NCBI GenBank assembly: GCA_037130365.1
Contig: JBAXTE010000017.1
Location: 19,105 to 83,104, forward strand
Length of the DNA: 64,000 nucleotides
Source: JBAXTE01 sp037130365
Lineage (GTDB): Bacteria; Bacteroidota; Bacteroidia; Bacteroidales; WCHB1-69
Direction: 5' to 3'
The position numbers were made by a program, and so were the translations under genes. Below are positions 36,172 to 45,471 of the stretch, in pieces (positions within the stretch are counted from its first letter, which is position 1; each line of letters starts with the position of its first letter). Under the pieces are notes generated by a model. That model was given only the letters and a program-made list of their open reading frames with translations, was not told where the DNA came from and did not search any database.

Positions 36172-37017
36172 ATGTTTAAATTTCTCAAAAGATCATATCC
36201 TTTCAATGATGATTTAAAACATAATACTAAAACAATTTTCATCATTAGTATTGCTGTCTTTGTTTTTTTAGTTTTATTTCAACCTCTAGGGCTTAACCAA
36301 CTTTCTTTCGAAGATAAAGCAATTTCACTTGCAGGGATAGTTATTGTTACATTTGTATCACTATCAATAAATCTTCTATTAGTACCATCGCTATTTTCAA
36401 AATTTTTAAATTCTGATGGATGGGTTATTTGGAAAGAAGTGTTGTGGAATGTTTGGATTTTATTTACTATTTCGGCTGGTTATGTTGGTTATTATAAGTT
36501 ATTAGGTTTAGCTTTATTTGATGTTGGCGTTGGCACTGTGGTTAAAATACCTCTCCTAGGAATTGTGCCTATAACCTTTTTAATTTCTGCAAATCAAGCA
36601 CGGTTAAGAAAGTTTTATAAAAAGAATGCCCTCTCTCTAAATCAACGAATTGAGGAAAAACATTCGTTACCAAATATTACCGTTGTATTTGAATCAGAAT
36701 ACCAAAAAGATTCATTAACAGTAAAAATCACTCAACTCTTGAATGTTAGTTCAGCAGGGAATTACATTGAGGTGTTTTGGCTCGATGACGAAAATGTTTT
36801 AAAGAAACAAATGGTTAGAACAAGCTTGTTAAAAGCCGAAAAACTACTAGCCAAATATGCATTCATTTTTAAATGTCATAGATCTCATTTAATTAATATC
36901 AACTTTATTGATAAAGTAGAGGGAAATTATCAAGGGTATCGTGTTTTTATGCATAATTCAGTTTTGCCTATCCCTATTTCGCGAAATTATATCGATAAAT
37001 TTCAAGAAATTATTTAA
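36172..37017 (+). CDS. Membrane-anchored LytTR-type DNA-binding regulator
   Basis: The 281-residue protein starts with four membrane helices (about residues 22-150), then a linker and a LytTR DNA-binding domain from about 180 to 280. LytTR features are ITQLLNVSSAGNYIEVF, the KCHRSHLININFIDKV segment and the terminal IPISRNY motif. There is no receiver domain, so DNA binding is probably controlled through the membrane part. No partner kinase is adjacent. Confidence 0.85.
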   Translation: MFKFLKRSYPFNDDLKHNTKTIFIISIAVFVFLVLFQPLGLNQLSFEDKAISLAGIVIVTFVSLSINLLLVPSLFSKFLNSDGWVIWKEVLWNVWILFTISAGYVGYYKLLGLALFDVGVGTVVKIPLLGIVPITFLISANQARLRKFYKKNALSLNQRIEEKHSLPNITVVFESEYQKDSLTVKITQLLNVSSAGNYIEVFWLDDENVLKKQMVRTSLLKAEKLLAKYAFIFKCHRSHLININFIDKVEGNYQGYRVFMHNSVLPIPISRNYIDKFQEII

Positions 37018-37162
37018 AAAACCCTCTGCATTTAGTCCCTAAAATATTTTTTTCAACCCTAAAATCGACCAAAAATCTCACTTTTACTGAATTTTGGCAC
37101 TAATTCCAAAACCACTTTTACAATATCACTAACTTCGCCAAAAATTATAAATTTCGAATTTC

Positions 37163-38251
37163 ATGAATGGATTTAACATCGGAGATTTACACGTTGATTT
37201 GCCAATTATTCAAGGCGGAATGGGTGTGTGTATTTCTCTTTCAGGATTAGCATCAGCCGTTGCAAATCAAGGAGGAATTGGCGTAATTTCAGCTGTTGGT
37301 ATAGGAATGACTGAACCAAATTATCGAAAAAATTTCAGACAATCAAACAAAATAGCGCTTCAAAAACAAATAAGACGAGCTAAATCACTTTCAACAGGAA
37401 TAATCGGAGTCAATATAATGATGGCCGTGTCCGATTTCGATGATTTGTTTGAAATTGCGGTACAAGAAAAAATTGATTTGATTATTCTTGGTGCTGGATT
37501 GTTTTTAAAGCTTCCAGAAAATGTAACTTTTGATATGATTGATCAGGCTGGAACTAAAATTGTTCCGAAGGTATCGTCTGCAAAAGCTGCTCGTTTGATT
37601 TTTGATTATTGGCTGTCTCATTATGGTCGAACTCCTGATGCCGTTGTTGTTGAAGGTCCTCTAGCTGGTGGTCATTTAGGTTTTAAAGCATCTGAACTTA
37701 CCAATCCTAACTTCTCAATAGAAAAATTAATTATTGACACAGTTGCCGAAATTAGCAAGTTCGAACAACTCACAGGTAAAGAAATTCCTGTTATTGCTGG
37801 TGGTGGAATTTATACCGGAGCCGAAATGTACAATATTATGCAGTTAGGAGCCAAAGCCGTAAAAATGGGTTCACGCTTTGTAACTACTCATGAATGTGAT
37901 GCTTCAATTGATTTTAAAAACATGTACATTAACGCCACAGAAAACGATACGCTTATTATTCAAAGTCCTGTCGGATTGCCTGGTAGAGTAATCAGAAGTG
38001 CTTTTGTTGACGAAATTATGGCCGGTTCAACAAAACCAATTACTTGTCCATGGAAATGCCTAAAAACATGCGATTTTAAAAAAGTTCCATATTGTATTGC
38101 TGAAGCCCTTTTTAATGCTGCCCAAGGAAATCTTGATCAAGGTTTTGCATTCTCAGGTGCTAAAGGTCCCTTAGCTACAAAAATAATTTCTGTTGAAGAA
38201 ACGATTAATGCAATAAAGTCAGAGTATGAATTAGCTGAAAATAGCAAATAA
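37163..38251 (+). CDS. Nitronate monooxygenase family flavoprotein
   Basis: The 362-residue TIM-barrel protein begins with LPIIQGGMGVCISLSGLASA near residue 14, the FMN-binding opening of 2-nitropropane dioxygenase-type enzymes. Further family motifs are GPLAGGHLG near residue 166, GGGIYTGAEM near residue 212 and GAKAVKMGSRFVTTHEC near residue 228. A C-terminal CPWKCLKTCDFKKVPYC stretch holds four Cys. True substrate unknown; enoyl-ACP reductase II (FabK) is a related alternative. Confidence 0.85.
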   Translation: MNGFNIGDLHVDLPIIQGGMGVCISLSGLASAVANQGGIGVISAVGIGMTEPNYRKNFRQSNKIALQKQIRRAKSLSTGIIGVNIMMAVSDFDDLFEIAVQEKIDLIILGAGLFLKLPENVTFDMIDQAGTKIVPKVSSAKAARLIFDYWLSHYGRTPDAVVVEGPLAGGHLGFKASELTNPNFSIEKLIIDTVAEISKFEQLTGKEIPVIAGGGIYTGAEMYNIMQLGAKAVKMGSRFVTTHECDASIDFKNMYINATENDTLIIQSPVGLPGRVIRSAFVDEIMAGSTKPITCPWKCLKTCDFKKVPYCIAEALFNAAQGNLDQGFAFSGAKGPLATKIISVEETINAIKSEYELAENSK

Positions 38252-38338
38252 AAGATAATCAGATAGTTCTATTGTATTTCGATTCAACCCCAATTTTCAA
38301 TTATTGTATTGGTTAGATTACGCTAATCATAAATCAGC

Positions 38339-38346
38339 TATCTTTG
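38339..38346 (+). promoter_or_regulatory. Promoter -7 box for the DUF3109 gene, fixing its start
   Basis: TATCTTTG matches TAnnTTTG. A TTG at its 3' end could be read as a start, but the ATG at 38362 is 16 bases further on. Confidence 0.5.
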
Positions 38347-38361
38347 CAAAAAGATATTATT

Positions 38362-38928
38362 ATGATTGTAATTGATGATACCATAATTAGTGAAGATTTA
38401 TTAAAAGTTCGTTTTGCTTGCGATTTATCCAAATGTTTTGGAGCTTGTTGTGTGGAAGGCGATGCAGGTGCCCCACTCGATGAAGAAGAAATAGGAATTA
38501 TCGAAGATGTTTTAGATAAAGTTAAGCCATACATGACTCCAGAAGGAATTCAAGTTGTGGAGAATCAAGGAGTTTTTGACTATGATGAAACTGGAAATTT
38601 TGTCACTTCACTTGTTAATGATCGTGATTGTGTTTTTATCTATTTTGATGGGAATGTTGCTAAGTGTGCAATTGAAAAGGCCTACTTAGACAAAAAAATA
38701 AAATATCAAAAACCAATTTCTTGTCATCTTTATCCTGTCAGAATTACTGAATATCCAGATTATGATGCGGTAAATTATCATAAATGGGAAATATGTGACT
38801 CTGCATGCAAAAATGGGCAACGACTTCAGCTACCGTTATATAAATGTCTTGAAATCCCCCTTACACGTGCTTATGGACGAGATTGGTTTAAAAAACTAGA
38901 ATTATATGCCCATGAAAACTCTAAATAA
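38362..38928 (+). CDS. DUF3109 family Cys-rich protein
   Basis: The 188-residue protein has a Cys-rich N-terminus (FACDLSKCFGACCVEGDAG, residues about 19-37), CVFIYFDGNVAKCAIEKA near residue 88, CHLYPVR near residue 119 and CDSACKNGQ near residue 146. The conserved Cys pattern suggests metal or iron-sulfur binding, as in DUF3109 and YkgJ-like proteins. Exact function is unknown. The last 23 bases overlap the next gene. Confidence 0.82.
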   Translation: MIVIDDTIISEDLLKVRFACDLSKCFGACCVEGDAGAPLDEEEIGIIEDVLDKVKPYMTPEGIQVVENQGVFDYDETGNFVTSLVNDRDCVFIYFDGNVAKCAIEKAYLDKKIKYQKPISCHLYPVRITEYPDYDAVNYHKWEICDSACKNGQRLQLPLYKCLEIPLTRAYGRDWFKKLELYAHENSK

Positions 38929-41185
38929 ATATATCATCCTGCTTTTAATTACCGTTTGCTATTCATTTATTGCTACAGCACAATATTATGATTTTGGATT
39001 TAAGAGAAGTGATAGCATCATTGTTATGAAACAAAGTGGACTACAATATTCTAATCCATGGATTGGAGGACTGAATAATTGCCAGTTTTTTGAAATTGAT
39101 TTAGATTTAAATGGAGATAAAGATTTAATTGTTTTTGATAAACATGGCAATAAAATTATTCCTTTTTTAAAATTTAATAATTGTGGTTTTCAAGCTTTTG
39201 TTTTTGCTCCAGAATATCGAGATGTATTGCCAAATTTTACGAGTTGGGTAAATAGTGCAGACTATGATTTAGACGACAAAAATGATATTTTTACCTCCAC
39301 ATTGGGTGGAATAAAAGTGTATAAAAACATAAGTGAAGAAACCTTTTTGCTTAAAGAAGTAAAACCAAGATTGACTACAGATTTTGGTTCAGGTGCACCC
39401 ATAAACTTATTTGCTAATGAAGCAGATTACCCTGGATTTGCAGATATTAATGGAGATGGCGCTCTTGATATTGTGAATTTTTGGGCACTCGGAAAATATG
39501 TTGAATACCATGAAAATACAGGCGTGAAGTTGTATTTTTCAAACGATAGTTTAACTTATAGGGTAAACACAAGTTGTTGGGGACACTTTGAGGAAAATGA
39601 AAGTTCAAACGTTCTTCAGCTAAATAGTAATTGTAGTAGTAAAGACATTGTTCCTTTAAATCAACGTCATAGTGGATCCACAATGCTTCTTCTTGATTTG
39701 AATGGCGATGGCATCAAAGATATTGTTATTGGGGATGTTGATTATCCACATTTAATTAGCTTAATTAATGGTGGTACTGCGGATACTGCAAATATGATTG
39801 CCCAAGATACGTTATTTCCAAATCCTACAAATCCGGTTAGATTGTATTCTATGCCTGCAGCAGCTTCTATTGATGTGGATTTTGATAATATTCCAGATTT
39901 ATTAGTTTCACCTTTTGATCCTTCAAGAGATAAGTCAGAAAATCAAAAAAGTATCTGGTTGTATAAAAATATTGGAACTCGAGCAAATCCATCTTATAGT
40001 TTTGTAAAATCAAATTTTTTACAAGATCAAATGATTGATTTGGGAAGTGGTGCTTATCCAACATTCGTTGATGTTGATGGAAACGGCTTACTTGATTTAG
40101 TGGTTGGAAATTGGGGTACTTATGATTCTTCAAACTACATTGGTTCGTTTCTTCACTCTTATTATAGTTCCTTTATTACTCTTTTTTTGAACATTGGAAC
40201 AGCCAGTAATCCTCAATTTCAGCAGGTTGAATCTAATTGGGGACAGCTTAGATTGCTGAACAGAAAAGGCTTTTTCCCCACACTCGGAGATATCGATGGG
40301 GATGGTGATATGGATATGATTGTAGGTGATGAAACTGGCAAATTAATTTTTTTAGAAAATCAAGCTGGCGCAAATCTTCTTCCAGTTTTTTCTACACCGA
40401 TTCTTAATTATCAAAACATTTCTGTAAATTCATTTAGCGCTCCACAACTCTTTGATATCAACAAAGATGGAAAATTAGATTTAATTATTGGGGATAGCCT
40501 TGGAAAACTTCACTATTATAGAAACTCAGGAACATCAACAAACCCTTCTTTTACATTGGTAACCGACACATTAGGTGGTGTTAATGTCAGAAACTCCTCC
40601 GTTTCATATTATGGATATAGCACCCCTTGCTTCTTTGTCAAAAACGATACAACCTATTTAAGTGTAGGCAGTGAAAGTGGCTTTATATTTACCTACAAAA
40701 ACATTGATAATAACTTAAATGGATCTTTTCAACTTATTGATGATTCAACTTATTTTGTTCGTAACAATAATCCCGTTTCAATTTATGAAGGTGTTAGAAG
40801 TGGAGTTTCAATAGCTGATTTAAATAATGATAACTACCCAGATCTTGTATTAGGAAATTTTTCTGGTGGATTAACCTATTACCAAGGAACTGCTAAACCA
40901 TCAATAAATATTCATGTTAACGAAATCTCAGCAACACAAGCACCTCAAATTGTTATTGTTCCAAATCCTGCGACGGATTTTATTCGTGTATTATTCAAAA
41001 ATAATGATTCATCTGAACCCATATATAATGTTTCGGTCTATAATTGTTTTATGAAGTTAGTATTATCCATTCAATCATCACAGGACAACAAAATTAATAT
41101 TTCAGCATTAGATCCGGGTGTGTATTTTTTGCAAATCACGACAATGAACCAAAGCACTCATTTAGCAAAATTAATCAAATATTAA
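38906..41185 (+). CDS. FG-GAP/VCBS-repeat surface protein with T9SS sorting domain
   Basis: The 759-residue protein has a leader ending in SFIATAQ, then a beta-propeller-like region with at least six calcium-binding FG-GAP motifs (for example DINGDGALDI, DLNGDGIKDIVIGD, DIDGDGDMDMIVGD, DINKDGKLDLIIGD), and a C-terminal type A sorting domain (VPNPATDFIRV, LDPGVYFLQI). It is predicted to be exported through the type IX system and exposed at the surface, perhaps for adhesion. It overlaps the DUF3109 gene by 23 bases; the second Met (38912) is an alternative start. Confidence 0.87.
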   Translation: MPMKTLNKYIILLLITVCYSFIATAQYYDFGFKRSDSIIVMKQSGLQYSNPWIGGLNNCQFFEIDLDLNGDKDLIVFDKHGNKIIPFLKFNNCGFQAFVFAPEYRDVLPNFTSWVNSADYDLDDKNDIFTSTLGGIKVYKNISEETFLLKEVKPRLTTDFGSGAPINLFANEADYPGFADINGDGALDIVNFWALGKYVEYHENTGVKLYFSNDSLTYRVNTSCWGHFEENESSNVLQLNSNCSSKDIVPLNQRHSGSTMLLLDLNGDGIKDIVIGDVDYPHLISLINGGTADTANMIAQDTLFPNPTNPVRLYSMPAAASIDVDFDNIPDLLVSPFDPSRDKSENQKSIWLYKNIGTRANPSYSFVKSNFLQDQMIDLGSGAYPTFVDVDGNGLLDLVVGNWGTYDSSNYIGSFLHSYYSSFITLFLNIGTASNPQFQQVESNWGQLRLLNRKGFFPTLGDIDGDGDMDMIVGDETGKLIFLENQAGANLLPVFSTPILNYQNISVNSFSAPQLFDINKDGKLDLIIGDSLGKLHYYRNSGTSTNPSFTLVTDTLGGVNVRNSSVSYYGYSTPCFFVKNDTTYLSVGSESGFIFTYKNIDNNLNGSFQLIDDSTYFVRNNNPVSIYEGVRSGVSIADLNNDNYPDLVLGNFSGGLTYYQGTAKPSINIHVNEISATQAPQIVIVPNPATDFIRVLFKNNDSSEPIYNVSVYNCFMKLVLSIQSSQDNKINISALDPGVYFLQITTMNQSTHLAKLIKY

Positions 41186-41306
41186 TATTGATAAAAGAAC
41201 CTTTTATATATCATTGATTTCCTTTTTGTTGAGGTCGATAAATTATTTCTAAGAAAGATATGTCTTAAATTGATGTTAAAAAACTGATTTTCTAATGAAA
41301 TTAGTT

Positions 41307-41314
41307 TAATTTTG
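41307..41314 (+). promoter_or_regulatory. Promoter -7 box for a candidate small RNA
   Basis: TAATTTTG matches TAnnTTTG on the plus strand in a gap where no plus-strand gene follows before a terminator at 41421-41454. No clear -33 TTG. Confidence 0.35.
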
Positions 41315-41319
41315 CACTC

Positions 41320-41454
41320 ATTAATACACCCCCAGTGTAATAATAACCCTAAACGTTCTTTTAACTTGATGTCTATCACCCTATAACCCATTTTCAAATT
41401 ATAGATAGACATCTTCCCCTAAAAAAGGTTGCAACTCCCGTTGCAACCTTTTTT
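41320..41454 (+). ncRNA. Candidate intergenic small RNA
   Basis: The segment lies between two convergent genes. It begins about 6 bases after a -7 box, contains a hairpin with arms GATGTCTAT and ATAGACATC (about 41368-41413), and ends in a strong terminator at 41421-41454. The predicted transcript is about 135 bases. No reading frame is convincing, and I cannot place it in a known RNA family; it could alternatively be the 3' end region of the FG-GAP transcript. Confidence 0.4.
41421..41454. terminator. Bidirectional terminator
   Basis: AAAAAAGGTTGCAA (41421-41434) pairs perfectly with TTGCAACCTTTTTT (41441-41454), with a 6-base loop. A-tract and T-tract flanks allow it to work in both directions, for the FG-GAP or small RNA transcript and for galE. 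Confidence 0.85.
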
Positions 41455-41493
41455 GGTTTATTATAAAATAAAAAAGACATTGGAGTAATCTTA

Positions 41494-42531
41494 TTATTCG
41501 TTATTCCGCAGGGAGGCATTATTTGCTAATTTCAATTCCCAGTTCCAAGCTGATAACACCATTTCATCGAGTGTTTTTTTAGCTTTCCAGCCTAATTCAG
41601 TATTAGCCAAAGTGGTTTCAGCCCAAACCTGTTCAATGTCTCCTGCCCGACGAGGTTTAAATATATAGTTTAGTTTAGTTTTCGAAACTCGTTCAAAAGT
41701 TTCAATTACTTGTAAAACAGAAATGCCGTTGCCAGTGCCAATATTAAATACTTCAAAGTGGGCTTTCATTTTGTTATTCACAAGTCGTTCTACCGCAATT
41801 ATGTGAGCCTTAGCCAAATCAACAACATGAATATAATCGCGGATACATGTTCCGTCGGGAGTGTTGTAATCGTTTCCGAAAACGCTCAATCTTTCTCTAA
41901 TTCCTATACCTGTTTGAGTAATAAATGGAATTAAATTTTGAGGTACTCCAATTGGGAGCTCACCAATTAGTGCAGAATCGTGAGCGCCAATGGGATTAAA
42001 GTATCTAAGTGCAATTACATTTGCAGGATGCGATAAAGTGAAATCACGCAAGATCTCTTCGGCAATTTGTTTGGTGTTTCCGTATGGGGATAATGCGGCC
42101 ATTACTGGTGCATTTTCTTTTACTGGAAGAACTTCTGGCTGACCATAAACAGTGCAAGAAGATGAAAATACAATATTATGAATATCATATTTTTTCATTT
42201 CTTGCAGAATGTTAATTAGTGAGAATAGATTGTTGTGATAATATTTGAGAGGATTTTCAACCGATTCTCCTACATATTTATGAGCAGCAAAGTGGATAAT
42301 TCCATCAAAATCGTGGTTGTTTCTGAAAAAATCGGAAGTAAGATTCTCATTTGCTAAGTCAAATTCTTCAAATTTAGGTCTTACATTCGTGATTTTTTCG
42401 ATTGCATCTAAAACTGCTATTGTTGAGTTAGACAAATTATCAATAATTACCACGTCATGGCCAGATAGAATTAGTTCAACCACTGTATGAGACCCGATAA
42501 AGCCAGTTCCTCCAGTTATGAGTATTTTCAT
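41494..42531 (-). CDS. galE: UDP-glucose 4-epimerase
   Basis: The 345-residue short-chain dehydrogenase-type enzyme has the NAD-binding TGGTGFIGSH near residue 7, the catalytic Tyr and Lys in SPYGNTKQIAE near residue 150, and YFNPIGAH near residue 178. It interconverts UDP-glucose and UDP-galactose, possibly also the N-acetyl forms. It is the last gene of the sugar nucleotide cluster, though a hairpin at 42549-42583 separates it from the dehydrogenase gene. Confidence 0.92.
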   Translation of the reverse strand: MKILITGGTGFIGSHTVVELILSGHDVVIIDNLSNSTIAVLDAIEKITNVRPKFEEFDLANENLTSDFFRNNHDFDGIIHFAAHKYVGESVENPLKYYHNNLFSLINILQEMKKYDIHNIVFSSSCTVYGQPEVLPVKENAPVMAALSPYGNTKQIAEEILRDFTLSHPANVIALRYFNPIGAHDSALIGELPIGVPQNLIPFITQTGIGIRERLSVFGNDYNTPDGTCIRDYIHVVDLAKAHIIAVERLVNNKMKAHFEVFNIGTGNGISVLQVIETFERVSKTKLNYIFKPRRAGDIEQVWAETTLANTELGWKAKKTLDEMVLSAWNWELKLANNASLRNNE

Positions 42532-42548
42532 TTAAGTTATATTAATAT

Positions 42549-42583
42549 GAAACCTGTCAGATTCTATGAGCCTGACAGGTTTC
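42549..42583 (-). terminator. Hairpin between the dehydrogenase gene and galE
   Basis: GAAACCTGTCAG (42549-42560) pairs with CTGACAGGTTTC (42572-42583). It may reduce read-through into galE; the tail is not a long T run. Confidence 0.5.
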
Positions 42584-42611
42584 AAGTACTTTAAAATAAT
42601 AGTAATTTCTA

Positions 42612-43907
42612 TTAAAGGCTTAAATAAACTAAATCTTTAATTTTTTTTCTATAAATACCTTTTATATCGAAAATGATGGCATTTGGTTTTGTAATAGATT
42701 TAAAATAATCTTCGGTTAATTCCATATATGGTTGATGACTAACTGCTACAATAACAGCATCGTAGTCTTTTCTCACGTTATCGGTAAGTTCAAAACCATA
42801 TTCATGTTTTAATTCTTTAGAACAAGCAAATGGATCAACAACATCAATATGAACACCATAAGATTTAAGTTCGCTAATAATATCAGAAACACGAGAGTTG
42901 CGAATATCGCTTACGTCTTCTTTAAAAGTAGCACCCATAACTAAAATCTTAGTGTCAAGAATGTTTTTATTTTGACCAATAAGTTTCTTTACGGTTTGTT
43001 TAGCTACATAAAAGCCCATTGAGTCATTCACAAAACGACCAGCTTTGATTATTTGAGTGTGGTAACGAAATTCTTGAGCTTTAAAATCAAGATAATAAGG
43101 ATCTACTCCAATACAATGTCCACCAACTAAACCTGGATAGAATTTTAAGAAATTCCATTTAGTTCCAGCTGCTTCAAGTACTTCGTAAGTATTGATTCCC
43201 ATACGATTGAAGATAATTGAAAGCTCATTCATTAGCGCAATGTTTACATCACGTTGGGTGTTTTCAATAATTTTAGCTGATTCAGCTACTTTAATTGAAG
43301 AAGCTCTATGAACGCCAGCATCAATAACTAATTCGTATGTCTTAGCAATATTTTCAAGCGATTCGTCACAACATCCTGACACAACTTTAACAATACTTCT
43401 TAAGGTGTGGTTTTTGTCACCTGGGTTAATACGTTCAGGGGAAAATCCCACCATAAAATCTTTTCTAAATGTCAAACCAGATTCACGCTCAAGAACTGGA
43501 ATACAATCTTCTTCGGTGCAACCAGGATAAACAGTAGATTCGTAAACTACATAATCACCTTTTTTAAGTATTTGTCCCACAGTTTTAGACGCTGCAATTA
43601 CAGGAGTTAGGTCTGGTAAATTATGGCTATCGATAGGAGTTGGAACAGCAATAATGTGAAAAGTTGCATCTTTTAAATCACTTTGATTTGCAGTAAAAAC
43701 TATATCACAACCAACAAAGGCTTCGGATGGAAGTTCTTCACTAGGATCGATATTGTTTTTCATCATCTCAACACGATCTGGTTTAATGTCAAATCCGACA
43801 ACTTTAATAGCACGTGCAAATTCTAATGCAATGGGTAAACCAACGTAGCCCAATCCAATTACAGAAAGTTTTGTTTCTTTGTTGATTAATTTTTCGTAAA
43901 TGTTCAT
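42612..43907 (-). CDS. wbpA: UDP-N-acetylhexosamine 6-dehydrogenase (WbpA/TviB type)
   Basis: The 431-residue enzyme oxidises C6 of a UDP-N-acetyl sugar to the uronic acid using NAD. The Rossmann motif GLGYVGLPIALEFA is near residue 17, the catalytic Cys in GGHCIGVDPYYL near residue 264, and the ESTVYPG and FSPERINPGD motifs fit the UDP-GlcNAc/GalNAc group rather than UDP-glucose dehydrogenase. With the three genes upstream (oxidoreductase, acetyltransferase, aminotransferase) it fits the pathway to UDP-GlcNAc(3NAc)A. Confidence 0.88.
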   Translation of the reverse strand: MNIYEKLINKETKLSVIGLGYVGLPIALEFARAIKVVGFDIKPDRVEMMKNNIDPSEELPSEAFVGCDIVFTANQSDLKDATFHIIAVPTPIDSHNLPDLTPVIAASKTVGQILKKGDYVVYESTVYPGCTEEDCIPVLERESGLTFRKDFMVGFSPERINPGDKNHTLRSIVKVVSGCCDESLENIAKTYELVIDAGVHRASSIKVAESAKIIENTQRDVNIALMNELSIIFNRMGINTYEVLEAAGTKWNFLKFYPGLVGGHCIGVDPYYLDFKAQEFRYHTQIIKAGRFVNDSMGFYVAKQTVKKLIGQNKNILDTKILVMGATFKEDVSDIRNSRVSDIISELKSYGVHIDVVDPFACSKELKHEYGFELTDNVRKDYDAVIVAVSHQPYMELTEDYFKSITKPNAIIFDIKGIYRKKIKDLVYLSL

Positions 43908-43926
43908 ACCAAATATTTATTAATGA

Positions 43927-44883
43927 TTAAAACTTATTATTTAATAATGGGTGATAATCCCCAATTAGTCCAATAGGAGAGCTGTTTCTAATGGTGTGAA
44001 CTATTTCAATAGAATTTCTTGCATCTTGAAGACCAAAGCCATTTCCTGCTAATATCTGTTGATAGCTTTGGGTATGAAGATCTGTAAATCCACCACTAAA
44101 TTCGATTTCGTTATTATTAACGGTTATTGAGCGATATGTTGTTTGCCCTTTTTCACGTACCTCTTTGGGAAGGTAATTAGAATTAATGCTTAAGAACCAA
44201 CGAACACGAGCTTTCTCTAAAATTAACATTCCAGAAGCTGCATCGTTTGAGGAATAGTTCACTATGTTTTCGCGAACACCACCAAAAATATAGGTTAGCA
44301 TGTCGTAAAAATGAACACCAATATTTGTTGCAATGCCCCCCGACTTAGATTTATCGCCTTTCCAGGAAATAAAATACCAAGAACCTCTACTCGTGATATA
44401 AGTTAAATCTATATCATAAATTATATTTGAAGGTGCTTGTTCAATTTCTTTTTTAAGTTGAATTATTGATGGATGAAGCCTTAGTTGTAAAATGTTATAG
44501 ATTTTTTTTCCTGTTTCTTTTTCAACATCTGCTAAAAATTCAATATTCCAAGGATTCAACACTAGTGGCTTTTCGCAAATTGCATTTGCTTGATTTCTCA
44601 GGGCCACCCTAATGTGCGCATCATGAAGATAGTTTGGTGAACAGATACCTACATATTTCACATGTTTATCTTCCGATTCGCGGTGTAGTTTATATAAATG
44701 TCGATCGAAGCGTTCGGATTCAAGGAAAAAATCTGCATTTGGAAAATAACTATCAATTACTCCAACACTATCGTTTTTGTCTAAAGCAGCAACTAGGACA
44801 TTGTTCGTGTCCTTAATTGCTTTCATGTGACGTGGAGCTATGTAACCAGCTGCTCCAATCAATGCAAAATTTATAGGATTCAT
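43927..44883 (-). CDS. wbpB: Gfo/Idh/MocA oxidoreductase, WbpB-like
   Basis: The 318-residue protein has the N-terminal NAD-binding region (ALIGAAGYIAPRHMKAI near residue 7), the EKPL motif near residue 98 that places the active-site Lys, and a GIATNIGVHFYDML segment near residue 183 with the catalytic His region. Family members in such clusters oxidise C3 of UDP-GlcNAcA to the 3-keto sugar. Its position between the WbpD- and WbpA-like genes supports that role. Confidence 0.85.
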   Translation of the reverse strand: MNPINFALIGAAGYIAPRHMKAIKDTNNVLVAALDKNDSVGVIDSYFPNADFFLESERFDRHLYKLHRESEDKHVKYVGICSPNYLHDAHIRVALRNQANAICEKPLVLNPWNIEFLADVEKETGKKIYNILQLRLHPSIIQLKKEIEQAPSNIIYDIDLTYITSRGSWYFISWKGDKSKSGGIATNIGVHFYDMLTYIFGGVRENIVNYSSNDAASGMLILEKARVRWFLSINSNYLPKEVREKGQTTYRSITVNNNEIEFSGGFTDLHTQSYQQILAGNGFGLQDARNSIEIVHTIRNSSPIGLIGDYHPLLNNKF

Positions 44884-44889
44884 AGTTGG

Positions 44890-45471
44890 TTAGATTTTTT
44901 TTGTTATTTGATTATCTTTCAATTCGTACAAATCACCTGTCTCAGGGCAAGTTGCAATATTATCCAAGTTAAACGTTAGTCGATGTCCAAATTCGCTCAT
45001 CCAGCCTAGTTGTTTTGCAGGATTTCCTACCATTAGAGCGTATGGTTTAACGTTTTTTGTAATTACTGCACCCGCACCAATAAAGGCATATTCGCCTATA
45101 TCATGACCACAAACAATAGTTGAATTTGCACCAATTGTAGCACCTTTTCCAACGTGAGTTTGTGCATATTCACTTTTGCGATTTACCGCACTTCGTGGAT
45201 TTGTTACATTGGTAAAGACCATGGATGGACCTAAAAAAACATCATCATCACACGTTACACCAGTGTAAATTGATACATTGTTTTGGACTTTTACATTTTT
45301 TCCCAGAACAACTTCTGGAGAGATTACCACATTTTGACCAATGTTACAATTTTCGCCAATAATACAATTTGACATAACATGAGAAAAATGCCAAATTTTT
45401 GTTCCATCGCCAATTGAGCAATGGTCGTCAATTATTGCAGAAGGGTGAGCATAAAACTTTTGTTCAATCAT
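44890..45471 (-). CDS. wbpD: Left-handed beta-helix N-acetyltransferase, WbpD-like
   Basis: The 193-residue protein consists of hexapeptide repeats (HPSAIIDDHCSIGDGTKIWH, then IGENCNIGQNVVI, LGKNVKVQNNVSI). Such enzymes acetylate the C3 amine of UDP-GlcNAc(3N)A with acetyl-CoA. The NPRSAVNRK segment near residue 92 and GIN-like DIGEYAFIGAGAVIT are typical of this subfamily. Its start overlaps the end of the upstream aminotransferase gene by 4 bases. Confidence 0.87.
   Translation of the reverse strand: MIEQKFYAHPSAIIDDHCSIGDGTKIWHFSHVMSNCIIGENCNIGQNVVISPEVVLGKNVKVQNNVSIYTGVTCDDDVFLGPSMVFTNVTNPRSAVNRKSEYAQTHVGKGATIGANSTIVCGHDIGEYAFIGAGAVITKNVKPYALMVGNPAKQLGWMSEFGHRLTFNLDNIATCPETGDLYELKDNQITKKI

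Noticed and set aside
41182..41412. Minus-strand frame of 76 codons
   Set aside because: It covers the candidate small RNA hairpin and has no family-like sequence; the plus-strand promoter and terminator explain the region better.
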